Source: a virus
Virus record (IMG/VR): IMGVR_UViG_3300017593_000402
Coordinates: 1 to 64,000 of that record
DNA length: 64,000 bases
Strand: one strand, 5' to 3'
This document shows positions 1-7,627 of this stretch, in pieces. The notes under the pieces were generated by a model that was given only the letters and a program-made list of their open reading frames with translations, made no database searches and was not told the DNA's origin. The translations under genes were made by a program, and so were the position numbers. Within the stretch, counting starts at the first letter, position 1, and each line of letters begins with the position of its first letter.

Positions 1-9
1 TCTTATACA

Positions 10-45
10 GGTGCGGTTGCGTTTGCGACCGCAACCGCACCTTTT
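10..45 (+). terminator. Strong intrinsic terminator
   Basis: A perfect 12-bp GC-rich stem (arms at 10-21 and 30-41) closes an 8-nt loop and is followed by TTTT. This is a rho-independent terminator for transcription entering from the left edge. The source gene is outside the window. Confidence 0.8.
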
Positions 46-124
46 CGAATTAAAGAAAAAAGTTCAAGTTTCAGTTCGTTTAGGAGTTGTTCAAGTTAGC
101 TTACCTCAGAAACAGCAGTACTAG

Positions 125-176
125 GGGCACTCCTAACAGGAACTATAACTCAAGCCGCGCCCCGCGCCTTGGTTCA
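125..176. repeat. Direct repeat copy 1 flanking the rep module
   Basis: The first 36 bases (125-160) are identical to 1570-1605, and the GC-rich tail ends in CTTGGTTCA in both copies. Each copy contains a GC-rich hairpin starting at CAAG and ending at CTTG, but the inner bases differ, so structure is kept while sequence changes. Together the copies bracket the Rep gene, its remnant and the iterons. Possible roles are a recombination site, a processed RNA element, or the scar of module insertion. Confidence 0.75.
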
Positions 177-273
177 TAATAAGGTAGTTGTTGATCTTAG
201 CATGAATTGTTGTTAAGTAGAATAAACTCGCTGGGTTTGAACTAAGGATTATGTATGTGCTATAGGAGATGTT

Positions 274-1131
274 ATGATGTCGTCTGACATGATTGTAAAG
301 GTTCCTAAAGATTTTTTAGATGCATTTCCAGTCACAACTTCTCGGAAAGTGATCAAAGAAGGACTCTCTGAATTCGCAGGTTGGAGTGACCTTGAGAAAG
401 TAGAGATTATGAACTCCCGCATGTTCAGTGCGTTTGACTTACAAACGTTCCTGAGCATTCTTTTTGTGTTCACACAAGAAGAGGTGCTTGATCGAGAGTG
501 GGCGACTCAAGAGGGTCACTTCATTCCTACAAAGGTAACAGTTTGTCAATGGAGTACTTTTGTGAAGCGGTATCGAAAGAGAGAGTTCTATAGCGGGCCT
601 GAGATCTTCGAGAGTATCAAGAACGTCGCAAGTATAATGTACGTTTTGTCTTGGAAGAGTAGAGTAAAAGAAATTCGAAGACTTCTCTGGCATGCTGCTT
701 TGTATTACTATGATGGTGGTAAATATAATGAGGTTGATCTCTTACGAGGTAGAGGGCGGCATACTAAAAGACTTTCGGTTGGATTCGCTGTTGATGGAGA
801 TTTTTGGGAAGCTTGTCAGAAAGGGTTTCACATCAACATCGCTCCTATTCTTGATTTATCAAATCCGATGGCTATTTTGTTAGGAGTTTGGATCCAAGGA
901 CAAAAATACACTGCTATTAGAGAAGATCGTCTTATGCGGTATGTATTTCGAGATTTACCTATACGAGCCTCCCGTAAACGTGAGAGTATTTTTAGGGCAT
1001 TTGATTTGTTAAAGCGAACGGGCCTTATTACTAATTGGCATCATGATGACGAATTTGGTTACCATAAGTACTCCTGGCAGAAACCTGAGAGGTTCACATA
1101 TAACCCGGCCTGGCGGTACCCACCTACGTAG
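274..1131 (+). CDS. Putative Rep-like replication initiator
   Basis: This 285-residue protein probably starts DNA replication at the iterons 200 bp downstream. The sequence has no catalytic motif that I recognise. Its C-terminal 45 residues (FRAFDLLKRTGLI, then a W/Y-rich strand ending ERFTYNPAW) look like the second winged helix of plasmid Rep proteins. The case rests on context: four 21-bp iterons, an AT-rich stretch and a decayed paralogue follow directly. The ATG at 274 has AGGAG 5 nt upstream, and a second ATG at 277 is equally possible. A transcription regulator of the same fold is the main alternative. Confidence 0.45.
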   Translation: MMSSDMIVKVPKDFLDAFPVTTSRKVIKEGLSEFAGWSDLEKVEIMNSRMFSAFDLQTFLSILFVFTQEEVLDREWATQEGHFIPTKVTVCQWSTFVKRYRKREFYSGPEIFESIKNVASIMYVLSWKSRVKEIRRLLWHAALYYYDGGKYNEVDLLRGRGRHTKRLSVGFAVDGDFWEACQKGFHINIAPILDLSNPMAILLGVWIQGQKYTAIREDRLMRYVFRDLPIRASRKRESIFRAFDLLKRTGLITNWHHDDEFGYHKYSWQKPERFTYNPAWRYPPT

Positions 1132-1152
1132 TTGACATCTCTTATCGTTTAG

Positions 1153-1290
1153 AAAGCTTTCGATGACCTCATAGCTATGGGGTTGCTTGAACACTGGTGG
1201 GTTGAAAAAGACTTGTTGAATAGGTACCGTTACCACTGGAGGAAAGTTGAAAGGTTCAAATTTAATGAGGGGTGGTGGCACGTGAGTTAG
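1153..1290 (+). pseudogene. Remnant of a second Rep-like C-terminus
   Basis: These 45 codons end in TAG and begin just after an in-frame TAG at 1150-1152, with no start codon or ribosome binding site. The translation (KAFDDLIAMGLLEHWW, then YRYHWRKVERFKFNEGW) aligns along its length with the last 45 residues of the gene ending at 1131. It is therefore the tail of a duplicated or recombined Rep-like gene that has lost its front. It suggests past exchange of the initiator while the adjacent origin was kept. Confidence 0.7.
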
Positions 1291-1335
1291 CAAAAATGTG
1301 GGGTGTAGTGGGGAACCGGGGACCAAAATCTTAAT

Positions 1336-1419
1336 CTACGTAAAACTGGCATGCCTTTACACAAAACCGGCAGGCTTCTACGTAAAACCGGCAGGCTTCT
1401 ACGTAAAACTGGCGATTTT
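1336..1419. repeat. Four 21-bp iterons, probable replication origin
   Basis: Four head-to-tail repeats start at 1336, 1357, 1378 and 1399 with an exact 21-bp period. The shared core is CTACGTAAAACYGGCAGGCTT-like, copies 2 and 3 are the closest pair, and the last copy diverges at its 3' end. An exact two-turn period next to a Rep-like gene and upstream of AT-rich DNA (about 1440-1490) is typical of iteron-controlled theta origins. It is not a CRISPR: there are no spacers. Confidence 0.75.
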
Positions 1420-1470
1420 TGCGCAGCTAACTCGTTGAACTTTTTGGTGATTTTGAGCGTATATAATATA

Positions 1471-1490
1471 ACAAGATTTAACAATCTTGT
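1471..1490. promoter_or_regulatory. Perfect palindrome, possible operator or DUE element
   Basis: ACAAGATT-TAAC-AATCTTGT is a perfect 8-bp inverted repeat directly downstream of a TATAAT hexamer at 1462-1467. It sits between the iterons and a terminator hairpin. It could be an operator over a promoter or part of the origin. No well-spaced -35 is visible. Confidence 0.4.
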
Positions 1491-1492
1491 AC

Positions 1493-1534
1493 AAAGGACG
1501 CGGCGCGTCTGCTGCGCCGCCGCGTCCTTCTTTT
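1493..1534 (+). terminator. Strong GC-rich hairpin with T-run
   Basis: A stem of about 12 bp opens with AAGGACGCGGCG (from 1494), has a short loop, and closes with the complementary arm ending CGTCCTT near 1529, followed by CTTTT. It is an intrinsic terminator isolating the origin module from the genes to the right. Confidence 0.7.
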
Positions 1535-1569
1535 GAGAAGAAAATGAACCTGCCAACCCAGAAGGGGAT

Positions 1570-1622
1570 GGGCACTCCTAACAGGAACTATAACTCAAGC
1601 CGCGCGCGCCCGGCTTGGTTCA
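1570..1622. repeat. Direct repeat copy 2 flanking the rep module
   Basis: This is the partner of 125-176, with 36 bases identical. Here the internal hairpin is a perfect CAAGCCG/CGGCTTG stem around a GC loop. In copy 1 the inner stem has different bases but still pairs. Confidence 0.75.
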
Positions 1623-1887
1623 AATTGTTGAAAAAGAGGCTAGTGTGTGTTAGTTGTTGGAGAAGTCTCTATAGTTGGGAAACCTGCGTACTTCCATCGC
1701 GAAATTTTCGCGAATTTGTGCAGAATCGCGCGTACCTTCAGCACTTAAATCGTGGGTACCTATCTAGGCTATATCAAACTATTGCTTAGGTATGTACCTG
1801 CGTAAAATTCGCGTAAAATAAGCGCATCTGAGCGTCTATTTTGTGAGGTCTCAGCTTTAGTAAGTACAGAAAAAAGGAGGTCCATTT
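1623..1887. other. Non-coding leader with repeats before the first metabolic gene
   Basis: No convincing gene is present. Visible elements are an inverted repeat TCGCGAA-ATT-TTCGCGA at 1697-1713, two tandem 11-mers GCGTAAAATWM at 1800-1821 that carry the same CGTAAAA core as the iterons, and the AAGGAGG site of the gene at 1888. The stretch probably holds a promoter for the metabolic operon, perhaps controlled by the initiator, but I cannot place -35 and -10 boxes with confidence. Confidence 0.4.
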
Positions 1888-2586
1888 ATGACTTGTAAGT
1901 TTTCCTTCGAAGTTCCTTTGAAAAGCCTTGAGCTTCAAGTTGAGTTTAGTGATTATATCTTCGCTATAGCTCCTTGGTTTGAAAATGAGACTTACCGTAA
2001 CTTCGTACACGAACACCGTTCTCAACTCCCTCTCTATCTGGACAACGGTGCTTATGAACAAGGAGCTTCTATTGACATTAAGAAGTACATAGAGCTCATC
2101 CAAACGTTACGCCCAGACGTAGTGGTTGCACCAGATGTGTATAGTGATAGTAAGGGTACCATTAAACTCACTCGTCAGTTTTTCAAACACTCACTTCCTG
2201 CGGATACTAAAGTTATGATTGTACCTCAAGGACACAGCATCATCGAGTGGACACGGTGTTTACGTATCCTTTATTCTGAGTTTGAGAACCGTTTTCATTT
2301 GGTTGGTATACCTCGAGTGATGTATCCTAACAGATTATTTCTGTCAGTTTATTCATTTAAGTTGACTTCTAAACCAGTTCACATTTTAGGGTGTCCTGAC
2401 CCTAGTGAGCTACCCGAAATTTTTGATTCGGGAGTACCTATTGAGTCATTGGATACTTCTTATCCAACACGTAAAGCGTTAGGAAAGGTAGGTCTGGATG
2501 ATCGGATCGATTTTTTTAATGATAGAGTTTCTTTTAAATCGATGCAGAAGGCAGTAGAAGAATTTTTTCAATTGATTCAAACTTGA
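1888..2586 (+). CDS. dpdA: DpdA/TGT-like transglycosylase 1
   Basis: This 232-residue protein belongs to the tRNA-guanine transglycosylase TIM-barrel superfamily. In phages such proteins (DpdA) exchange guanine in DNA for a 7-deazaguanine. Visible signatures are LDNGAYE with D52 in the place of the TGT general-base Asp, DVVVAPDVYSDS, MIVPQGHS, HLVGIPR, and SLDTSYPTRKA with D189 matching the nucleophile of the TGT motif DCVxPTR. It is much shorter than tRNA TGT (about 370 residues), as usual for phage DpdA. The start has AAGGAGG upstream. The next gene, queC, makes its likely substrate preQ0. Confidence 0.75.
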   Translation: MTCKFSFEVPLKSLELQVEFSDYIFAIAPWFENETYRNFVHEHRSQLPLYLDNGAYEQGASIDIKKYIELIQTLRPDVVVAPDVYSDSKGTIKLTRQFFKHSLPADTKVMIVPQGHSIIEWTRCLRILYSEFENRFHLVGIPRVMYPNRLFLSVYSFKLTSKPVHILGCPDPSELPEIFDSGVPIESLDTSYPTRKALGKVGLDDRIDFFNDRVSFKSMQKAVEEFFQLIQT

Positions 2587-2615
2587 GCTCGTTTCCTTAG
2601 AAAGGAGGTTGTTAG

Positions 2616-3380
2616 ATGGAATGGACGATTTGTGAACGGCCTGCGGAAGTTTATGATATTGAACCAACGCAAAGAAGTGCTGTTGTGTTATCTTCTGGCG
2701 GCCTTGATTCTTCGAGTTTAATCTCGATGTTACTCAACCTAGGTTGGGACCTTACTTTGATTCACTTTGATTATGGTTCTACTCATCATGAAGCTGAATA
2801 TCACGCCTTCCTCCGGTTGGTTGAGCATTTTGGAATTGAGAAAGAGAGGGTTTATGTAGTTGATCTTTCGTCTCTGAAGCGATTGGTTTCTAAAGGAGTT
2901 GCGTTATTAGACGATCAAGTAGATGTACCAGAAGGGTACTATACCGAAGAAAGTATGCGTCAGACTGTAGTTCCTGGAAGGAATACGGTAATGATCTCCT
3001 ACGGACTCGCCCTTGCGGAGTCCTTAGGGAAGAAGTTCGTTGCTATCGCAGCTCATGAAGGTGACCATTTTATTTATCCTGATTGCAGAATTGACTACCT
3101 GAGGTATATGTCACAAACAATTTTTCTTGCTTCTGATAGGAAGGTAAAGTTATTAGCTCCTTTTGCCCATCTTGCGAAATGGGAAGTTGTTTCTGTCGGG
3201 AATAGATTTAATTGTCCGTTTGAGTTAACGTGGTCCTGTTATAAAGGGGAGCCACCAAAACATTGTGGCACCTGCGGTACTTGTGTTGAACGTGCTGAAG
3301 CTTTTCAGAAAGCAGGAGTTGAGGATCCTACTATCTACGATAAAGATCCTTGCTCTTTTCTTCGGAACAAGGAGGATTGA
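2616..3380 (+). CDS. queC: 7-cyano-7-deazaguanine synthase
   Basis: QueC converts 7-carboxy-7-deazaguanine to preQ0 using ATP and ammonia. The 254-residue protein has the PP-loop SSGGLDSSS (27-34), the PGRNTVMISYGLALAESLG and EGDHFIYPDCR motifs of the family, and a C-terminal zinc site (TWSCYKG, then HCGTCGTC). All key parts are present, so it should be active. AAAGGAGG precedes the ATG. It lies between a DpdA-like gene and small operon members; the partner enzymes QueE and FolE2 are encoded at 24 kb and 17 kb. Confidence 0.95.
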   Translation: MEWTICERPAEVYDIEPTQRSAVVLSSGGLDSSSLISMLLNLGWDLTLIHFDYGSTHHEAEYHAFLRLVEHFGIEKERVYVVDLSSLKRLVSKGVALLDDQVDVPEGYYTEESMRQTVVPGRNTVMISYGLALAESLGKKFVAIAAHEGDHFIYPDCRIDYLRYMSQTIFLASDRKVKLLAPFAHLAKWEVVSVGNRFNCPFELTWSCYKGEPPKHCGTCGTCVERAEAFQKAGVEDPTIYDKDPCSFLRNKED

Positions 3381-3382
3381 GG

Positions 3383-3544
3383 ATGATTGAGGTTCTTAAA
3401 CTAAAGCGTAAGGACAAACCTTGTGAGGTACCCGGTATGTTCGATTCTGTGTTAACGTTAGTTGTTAAGGGAAGTCGTTTTGAGGTATTGTGTTTAGAGA
3501 GAGCGATTTTTAAAGCACTACAAAAGTTAACCAAGAAGGTTTAA
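3383..3544 (+). CDS. Small hypothetical protein
   Basis: This 53-residue basic protein is not recognised. The ATG at 3383 is placed by GGAGG at 3371-3375. It follows queC without a gap and precedes another small gene with its own ribosome binding site, so it is translated as part of the operon. Confidence 0.5.
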   Translation: MIEVLKLKRKDKPCEVPGMFDSVLTLVVKGSRFEVLCLERAIFKALQKLTKKV

Positions 3545-3563
3545 TTTTACCTAGGAGGCTCCC

Positions 3564-3830
3564 ATGCAAATTACAGTTTGTGATGTTTGCGGTACGCAAA
3601 AGGACGTGCAACGAGTTAGTTTTTCATATGACCGCCGTGCCGATGCTGCTGGATCCGTGGAAGATGTATATGAAACTTTTGATTTGTGTTGTAAATGTTA
3701 CCTGAAAGCTTTGAAAGCCGCCGTTAAGGAGGAGATCAGAAGGAAGCACCTTAACGAGTACTTGTTCAATAAGAATTTGATTGAGATCATTAGGATTCGA
3801 CAGGAAACTTCAGCTAAGAAATGGGAATAG
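3564..3830 (+). CDS. Small zinc-ribbon protein
   Basis: This 88-residue protein has a CDVCG pair near the N-terminus and a CCKC pair around residue 43, giving a four-cysteine zinc ribbon, followed by a charged helical tail. A start at ATG 3564 is supported by AGGAGG. Function is unknown; such phage zinc ribbons often bind nucleic acid or act as small adaptors. Confidence 0.65.
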   Translation: MQITVCDVCGTQKDVQRVSFSYDRRADAAGSVEDVYETFDLCCKCYLKALKAAVKEEIRRKHLNEYLFNKNLIEIIRIRQETSAKKWE

Positions 3831-3839
3831 GAGGTACAC

Positions 3840-4061
3840 ATGGCATTATTGGAGAATGTTCGTCATCCTAAACACTACACTCGTGGTAAGATTGAGGTAA
3901 TTGATTTTATTGAAGATCAAGGATTTGATTTCCTTGAGGGGAATGTAGTAAAATATCTTGCTAGGTATAAATGGAAAGGTGCTCCTTTAGAGGACCTAAA
4001 AAAGGCAGAGTTCTACCTTGAGCGCTTGATTAAGCGGGAAGAAGCGCGTCGTAGAGGTTGA
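3840..4061 (+). CDS. DUF3310 family protein
   Basis: This 73-residue protein carries the DUF3310 pattern found in many phages: HPKHYTRGKIEVIDFIEDQ, LEGNVVKYLARYKWKG, then EDLKKAEFYLERLI. Members are often annotated loosely as nucleotide kinases, but no kinase motif is present here. The ribosome binding site is AGGAGG at the end of the previous gene. It is the last gene before a terminator. Confidence 0.85.
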   Translation: MALLENVRHPKHYTRGKIEVIDFIEDQGFDFLEGNVVKYLARYKWKGAPLEDLKKAEFYLERLIKREEARRRG

Positions 4062-4081
4062 TCCTCCTCCTTTCCCCGGCC

Positions 4082-4136
4082 GCCGCCCACGGGTAAAGTA
4101 GCGCCTTAATTAGAGGTTGCGAAGGGCGGCTTTTTT
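4082..4136 (+). terminator. Intrinsic terminator
   Basis: GCCGCCC (4082-4088) pairs perfectly with GGGCGGC (4124-4130), and TTTTTT follows at 4131-4136. The loop is long (35 nt), so other folds are possible, but a GC stem plus T-run at the end of an operon fits termination. Confidence 0.55.
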
Positions 4137-4144
4137 CTCGTGCT

Positions 4145-4393
4145 ATGCCAGCAACTAGAGATGTAGTTTTTTGTCCTAGGTGTGGTTATATAGTTGAGAA
4201 GTTTCCTACTTACCGATTAATCGGGTGGTATCGATTAACATATAGTATTTGCCCTTTCTGTCACTATTTTGGTAAGTTGAGAATTGGTAAAACGTGCTTT
4301 GACTTGTCTCACTTGTTTGAGTTTGTTTTCCTTCCACCGTCGTCCATTTTACGAAGAGTCCATCGTCGACTTTGTGGTACCGGAACCCTTTGA
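4145..4393 (+). CDS. Zinc-ribbon protein, possibly the front half of a frameshifted gene
   Basis: The 82-residue product has two CPxC pairs (CPRCGY near residue 10, CPFCHY near 37), a zinc-ribbon pattern. Its last 20 residues look unlike real protein. In the +1 frame, coding that resembles this genome runs on to 4481 and ends in a hydrophobic helix (FRKNLVLLLPFFAVTMIM). A +1 shift around 4340-4370 would give a zinc ribbon plus membrane-anchor protein. No ribosome binding site is visible before ATG 4145. It may be frameshifted, decayed, or two small genes. Confidence 0.45.
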   Translation: MPATRDVVFCPRCGYIVEKFPTYRLIGWYRLTYSICPFCHYFGKLRIGKTCFDLSHLFEFVFLPPSSILRRVHRRLCGTGTL

Positions 4394-4481
4394 AACCTTT
4401 AGGAAAAATTTAGTTTTGCTCTTGCCCTTCTTTGCAGTTACTATGATAATGACTTCGTTAGCCTTGCGCAGGAGTGCTTAA

Positions 4482-5096
4482 ATGAATTTTAAACGCATAG
4501 CTCGTGTTAACGAAGAACTCGTTCAAGGCTTAGAGAATTTTTCCCTAGAGCGGCTGTTCTTCTCAGTTGGGTATAGTAACATTGTTGGTCTTTACACAGA
4601 TGGGAAGGAAGCAGCTTTTGGGCCTCTTGTTACTTGTGGCGTAGTAATTGATGTGCACCATACTCCCACAGCTTCTAAAGCGCCTTCCACCTTACGACAA
4701 ATGGTGACCCCTATAGTTGATACTGTAGCTGGAGATGAGATCAATCGTATTGGTAATGTAGATGAAGCTATTCGTAGATCAAAGTTAAGAGTAGTCGAGC
4801 AGTTGGTACAAGAGTATCCTTCCTTGATCGTTGTTTCGGATCCTCTAATTCCTGAATTACCCGCTGATTGCTTCCCCATACTTCGCGGTAGTATGTATGT
4901 TTACGTTCTTCGACTGGCTATGATATTGGCAAAGGAATTGCGTAAAGAAGCATTACTCTCATTGTTAAACGAGAACCCTGGGTGGCAAGTTTACGATTTA
5001 ACGTCAAATTTGGGGTTTCTCTCGAAGAAACATCGAGAAGCACTTCTTGAGTACGGAAGAACCCCCCAACATAGGTACTACGTAAAGGTTAGATAG
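4482..5096 (+). CDS. RNase HII-like protein with altered active site
   Basis: RNase HII nicks RNA in RNA/DNA hybrids, for example to remove primers. The C-terminal part (NLGFLSKKHREALLEYGRTPQHR, about residues 176-198) follows the family pattern GYGTKEHxxALxxYGPTPxHR closely, and KEAAFGPLVTCGVV (42-55) matches the first motif DEAGRGPLAGPVV. Of the four acidic catalytic positions, E43 and D120 are kept; the first Asp aligns with K42 (D40 is nearby) and the Asp of the GDAKS motif is S137. It is either divergent or inactive. It starts at ATG 4482, overlapping the stop upstream. Confidence 0.6.
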   Translation: MNFKRIARVNEELVQGLENFSLERLFFSVGYSNIVGLYTDGKEAAFGPLVTCGVVIDVHHTPTASKAPSTLRQMVTPIVDTVAGDEINRIGNVDEAIRRSKLRVVEQLVQEYPSLIVVSDPLIPELPADCFPILRGSMYVYVLRLAMILAKELRKEALLSLLNENPGWQVYDLTSNLGFLSKKHREALLEYGRTPQHRYYVKVR

Positions 5097-5097
5097 T

Positions 5098-5571
5098 ATG
5101 CGCGATAGAGTTGAGAATGCATTAGTTCAGCTACGTGAAAAAGTTTACTCTTTACTCAGTGTTGTTAGTAGCCCTCCGTCTGAGAACATAGTTGCTAAGC
5201 AGAATATGGACTTACAACTGTCTCCTGGACTACGTAAGGGGGGCGTTAATATCTTCCAATTTCAAAACGCTGTAATTGACAATAAGGTTGTAAACGTAGT
5301 TGTGGAGATTTTGCGGGATATTGATAGACTACGTGATATAGTACCTATAGAGTCGAGTATCGATTCGTACTTTGATAGTTTGATTGAAGAAGGTGTTACT
5401 TGGCGTGAGTTTGTTAAGAGAATGCAACGAGAGTTCATTCAAGCTTATCTACGAAAAGGGTTAACCATTACAGAGATAGCCAGAAGGTTAGGTATTCAGA
5501 GGACTTACCTCTCCCGAGTATTGACTGAGCTCGGTTTACGAGACGATATCCAACTAATTCGAAGGAGGTAG
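5098..5571 (+). CDS. Helix-turn-helix DNA-binding protein
   Basis: Residues 118-147 (YLRKGLTITEIARRLGIQ, then RTYLSRVLTELGL) form a clear helix-turn-helix of the Fis/NtrC C-terminal type. The first 110 residues are not recognised. At 157 residues and 4 nt before the reductase gene, it may regulate this operon or act as a nucleoid-type protein. Confidence 0.65.
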   Translation: MRDRVENALVQLREKVYSLLSVVSSPPSENIVAKQNMDLQLSPGLRKGGVNIFQFQNAVIDNKVVNVVVEILRDIDRLRDIVPIESSIDSYFDSLIEEGVTWREFVKRMQREFIQAYLRKGLTITEIARRLGIQRTYLSRVLTELGLRDDIQLIRRR

Positions 5572-5574
5572 TGA

Positions 5575-7608
5575 ATGACGGACGTAATTACTGACTGGGA
5601 TGACTTCGAGCGTGCTCTAATTTATCAAAGATATTCTATTCGTCATCCAAAGACTTCCGAACGTTTGGAGAAGACTTATGAAGATATAATTGATAGAATT
5701 ACTAATTTCATCCTCTCGCGTAAGTACCCTGTCTCGAACGACCTATTATCAGAAGCGTTACAAATGGCACGTAATAGGAAGTTCACGTTTGCAACCCCCG
5801 TTTTAATGAATCTAGGTAACCCTTATACAAGAAGAGGCGGATTTTATTCTTGTTTCCCGTTAGGACCTATTCCCGATTCAACTAAGGACATCCTGCGTTA
5901 TATTGAAGCTTGCGCTAGCATCTTTCAGTATGCTGGTGGTGTTGGGTTAGACTTCTCTTCTCTGCGCCCAGAAGGAAGTGCTGTTGATCAAGCACAGGGA
6001 GTGAGTTCAGGCCCTGTTGGTTTCGTTCCTATGTTTGAAGCTACTTCAAAGAGTATTGCCGCAGGCGGTAAAAGACGAGGGGCAATGCTAGGTCAGCTTG
6101 ATTACAACCACCCAGACATTTTTAAGTATGTTCGGCTTAAGAGAGATCGGCGTGATTTATGGTCAATCAATATTTCTGTGAATGCCTTTGGCGATTTTTG
6201 GGAGCAGCGTGATCTGATTAAGGAGATCGCGTTAGGGATGTGGACTTCTGGTGACCCCGGGTTACTCTTCCCCGACGTACTTGCCGAGCATTCACCTTAT
6301 CCTCCTAAGCTCAAACCTCTTGTACGTTACGTGAATCCTTGTGCCGAGTATGCTTCACCTCCCTTCAGTGTTTGCCATCTTTTAACAGGTAACGCCCTTT
6401 CTGCAGAGTCAGTCTCGGATTTTGAGGCGTTGGGTTATTACATGACTCATATTGGGAACGCAATTTTGTATTTAACCTTGAAGCACAATATGGGCTTACC
6501 TAAGGAGCCAAAGTGGCTTTATCATAAGCTCCGAGAGCGAGTTGACCAGATTCACCCTGTTGGTATTGGTCTAACAGGAGTTGCAGAGTACCTCTTTAAG
6601 AAAGGATACAAGTACACTGATGTCGACAGAATTTCCGAGATGTACACCGCTCTTGCCCGCGGTTCACTTATTGCGTCGAATGAGTGGGCCCTCTCGACTA
6701 AAGTTGAGAAGGAGTGGGACCCGACGTACAAAGATGAACATCTTTCACTTGTTGGTTACACTAAGAGGAGCAGGAAATTTTGGAACACGACTACTCTATC
6801 TCAAGCGCCTACTGGTTCAGTATCTCAGTTCCTACGCTGTGTGTCTACGGGATTAGAGCCTCTTGAATCTTTTCAGGTTAAAAGGCAATTTCTTAATAGT
6901 GAAAATGAATTTCAGACCGTTATTCTTAAGTCTTCAGTGACTCCCTCCAATCCTACTACGCTACCTTTTATACCCCCTGAAGAGCAGATAAAGGTTGTTT
7001 CTACCGTTCAACAAATAAGTCATACATCAGCGAGTAAGACCATCAACGTCCCGAAGGAAACTACTGTTGAAGAGATAGAAGAGATTATCTACACAGCGCG
7101 AAAATATCGTCTTAAGGGGTTAACTGTGTACCGTAGAGGTTGTGCTTTGGAATCGATTGTTGAAGCAGACGAACCTGAAAGGGACGTGCTGATCGGACAA
7201 ACTTACAAGTTTAAAGGCCTGAATAATATCTACATCACGGTTAATAGATCAACATCTGGGAAGCCCATTGAGGTATTTGTGTCTACCGGTAAGAGTGGGA
7301 ATGTTGTTAATGGACTAGCTATGGGTTTAGGGAGACTTGTTTCTCTTGCTCTTAGGTCAGGAACCCGCCCTGAAGTGATTATGAAGTCTTTATCAGGTAT
7401 TGAAACAGGAGACTTCTATGTGAACAGTCGTGTTGGCCGTGTTACCTCAATCTGTGACGCCGTCGCTAAGGCTCTTAGTGATACTTTACAATCAAGTGGG
7501 AAGGTAGAAGAACTATTTGACTTATGTCCTAAGTGTCAGAATTACACTCTGACACGTAACGGACAAGGTTGTAAGAGTTGTTCTAGATGCGGTTATTCAA
7601 CTTGTTGA
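5575..7608 (+). CDS. nrdJ: Class II (B12-dependent) ribonucleoside reductase
   Basis: It reduces ribonucleotides to deoxyribonucleotides with adenosylcobalamin, in air or without it. The 677-residue protein has C93 and C267 as the redox pair and N254-P-C256-A-E258 as the radical-site motif, plus the SGPVGFVPMFEATSK and HPVGIGLTGVAEYLFKKG blocks. The C-terminus is a zinc ribbon (CPKC, then CKSCSRCGYSTC) usual for this class. All catalytic residues are present. The ribosome binding site is GAAGGAGG. It needs cobalamin from the host. Confidence 0.93.
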   Translation: MTDVITDWDDFERALIYQRYSIRHPKTSERLEKTYEDIIDRITNFILSRKYPVSNDLLSEALQMARNRKFTFATPVLMNLGNPYTRRGGFYSCFPLGPIPDSTKDILRYIEACASIFQYAGGVGLDFSSLRPEGSAVDQAQGVSSGPVGFVPMFEATSKSIAAGGKRRGAMLGQLDYNHPDIFKYVRLKRDRRDLWSINISVNAFGDFWEQRDLIKEIALGMWTSGDPGLLFPDVLAEHSPYPPKLKPLVRYVNPCAEYASPPFSVCHLLTGNALSAESVSDFEALGYYMTHIGNAILYLTLKHNMGLPKEPKWLYHKLRERVDQIHPVGIGLTGVAEYLFKKGYKYTDVDRISEMYTALARGSLIASNEWALSTKVEKEWDPTYKDEHLSLVGYTKRSRKFWNTTTLSQAPTGSVSQFLRCVSTGLEPLESFQVKRQFLNSENEFQTVILKSSVTPSNPTTLPFIPPEEQIKVVSTVQQISHTSASKTINVPKETTVEEIEEIIYTARKYRLKGLTVYRRGCALESIVEADEPERDVLIGQTYKFKGLNNIYITVNRSTSGKPIEVFVSTGKSGNVVNGLAMGLGRLVSLALRSGTRPEVIMKSLSGIETGDFYVNSRVGRVTSICDAVAKALSDTLQSSGKVEELFDLCPKCQNYTLTRNGQGCKSCSRCGYSTC

Positions 7609-7627
7609 CTATGTAAGGAGGTTGTTT

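Noticed and set aside
160-180. GGTTCA in both direct repeats as a tRNA T-arm
   Set aside because: The flanking bases do not form a 5-bp T-stem and no acceptor or anticodon stem can be drawn.
1336-1419. Short tandem repeats as a CRISPR array
   Set aside because: The 21-bp units are contiguous with no spacers and lie next to a Rep-like gene; iterons explain them.
1487-1789. 100-codon open frame after the iterons
   Set aside because: It starts in a terminator hairpin, has no ribosome binding site, and its composition is unlike the genes around it.
4284-4481. Stand-alone gene from TTG 4284
   Set aside because: No ribosome binding site, and the first part is a shadow of the zinc-ribbon frame; only the 3' half looks coding, so it is treated as a possible frameshift extension.
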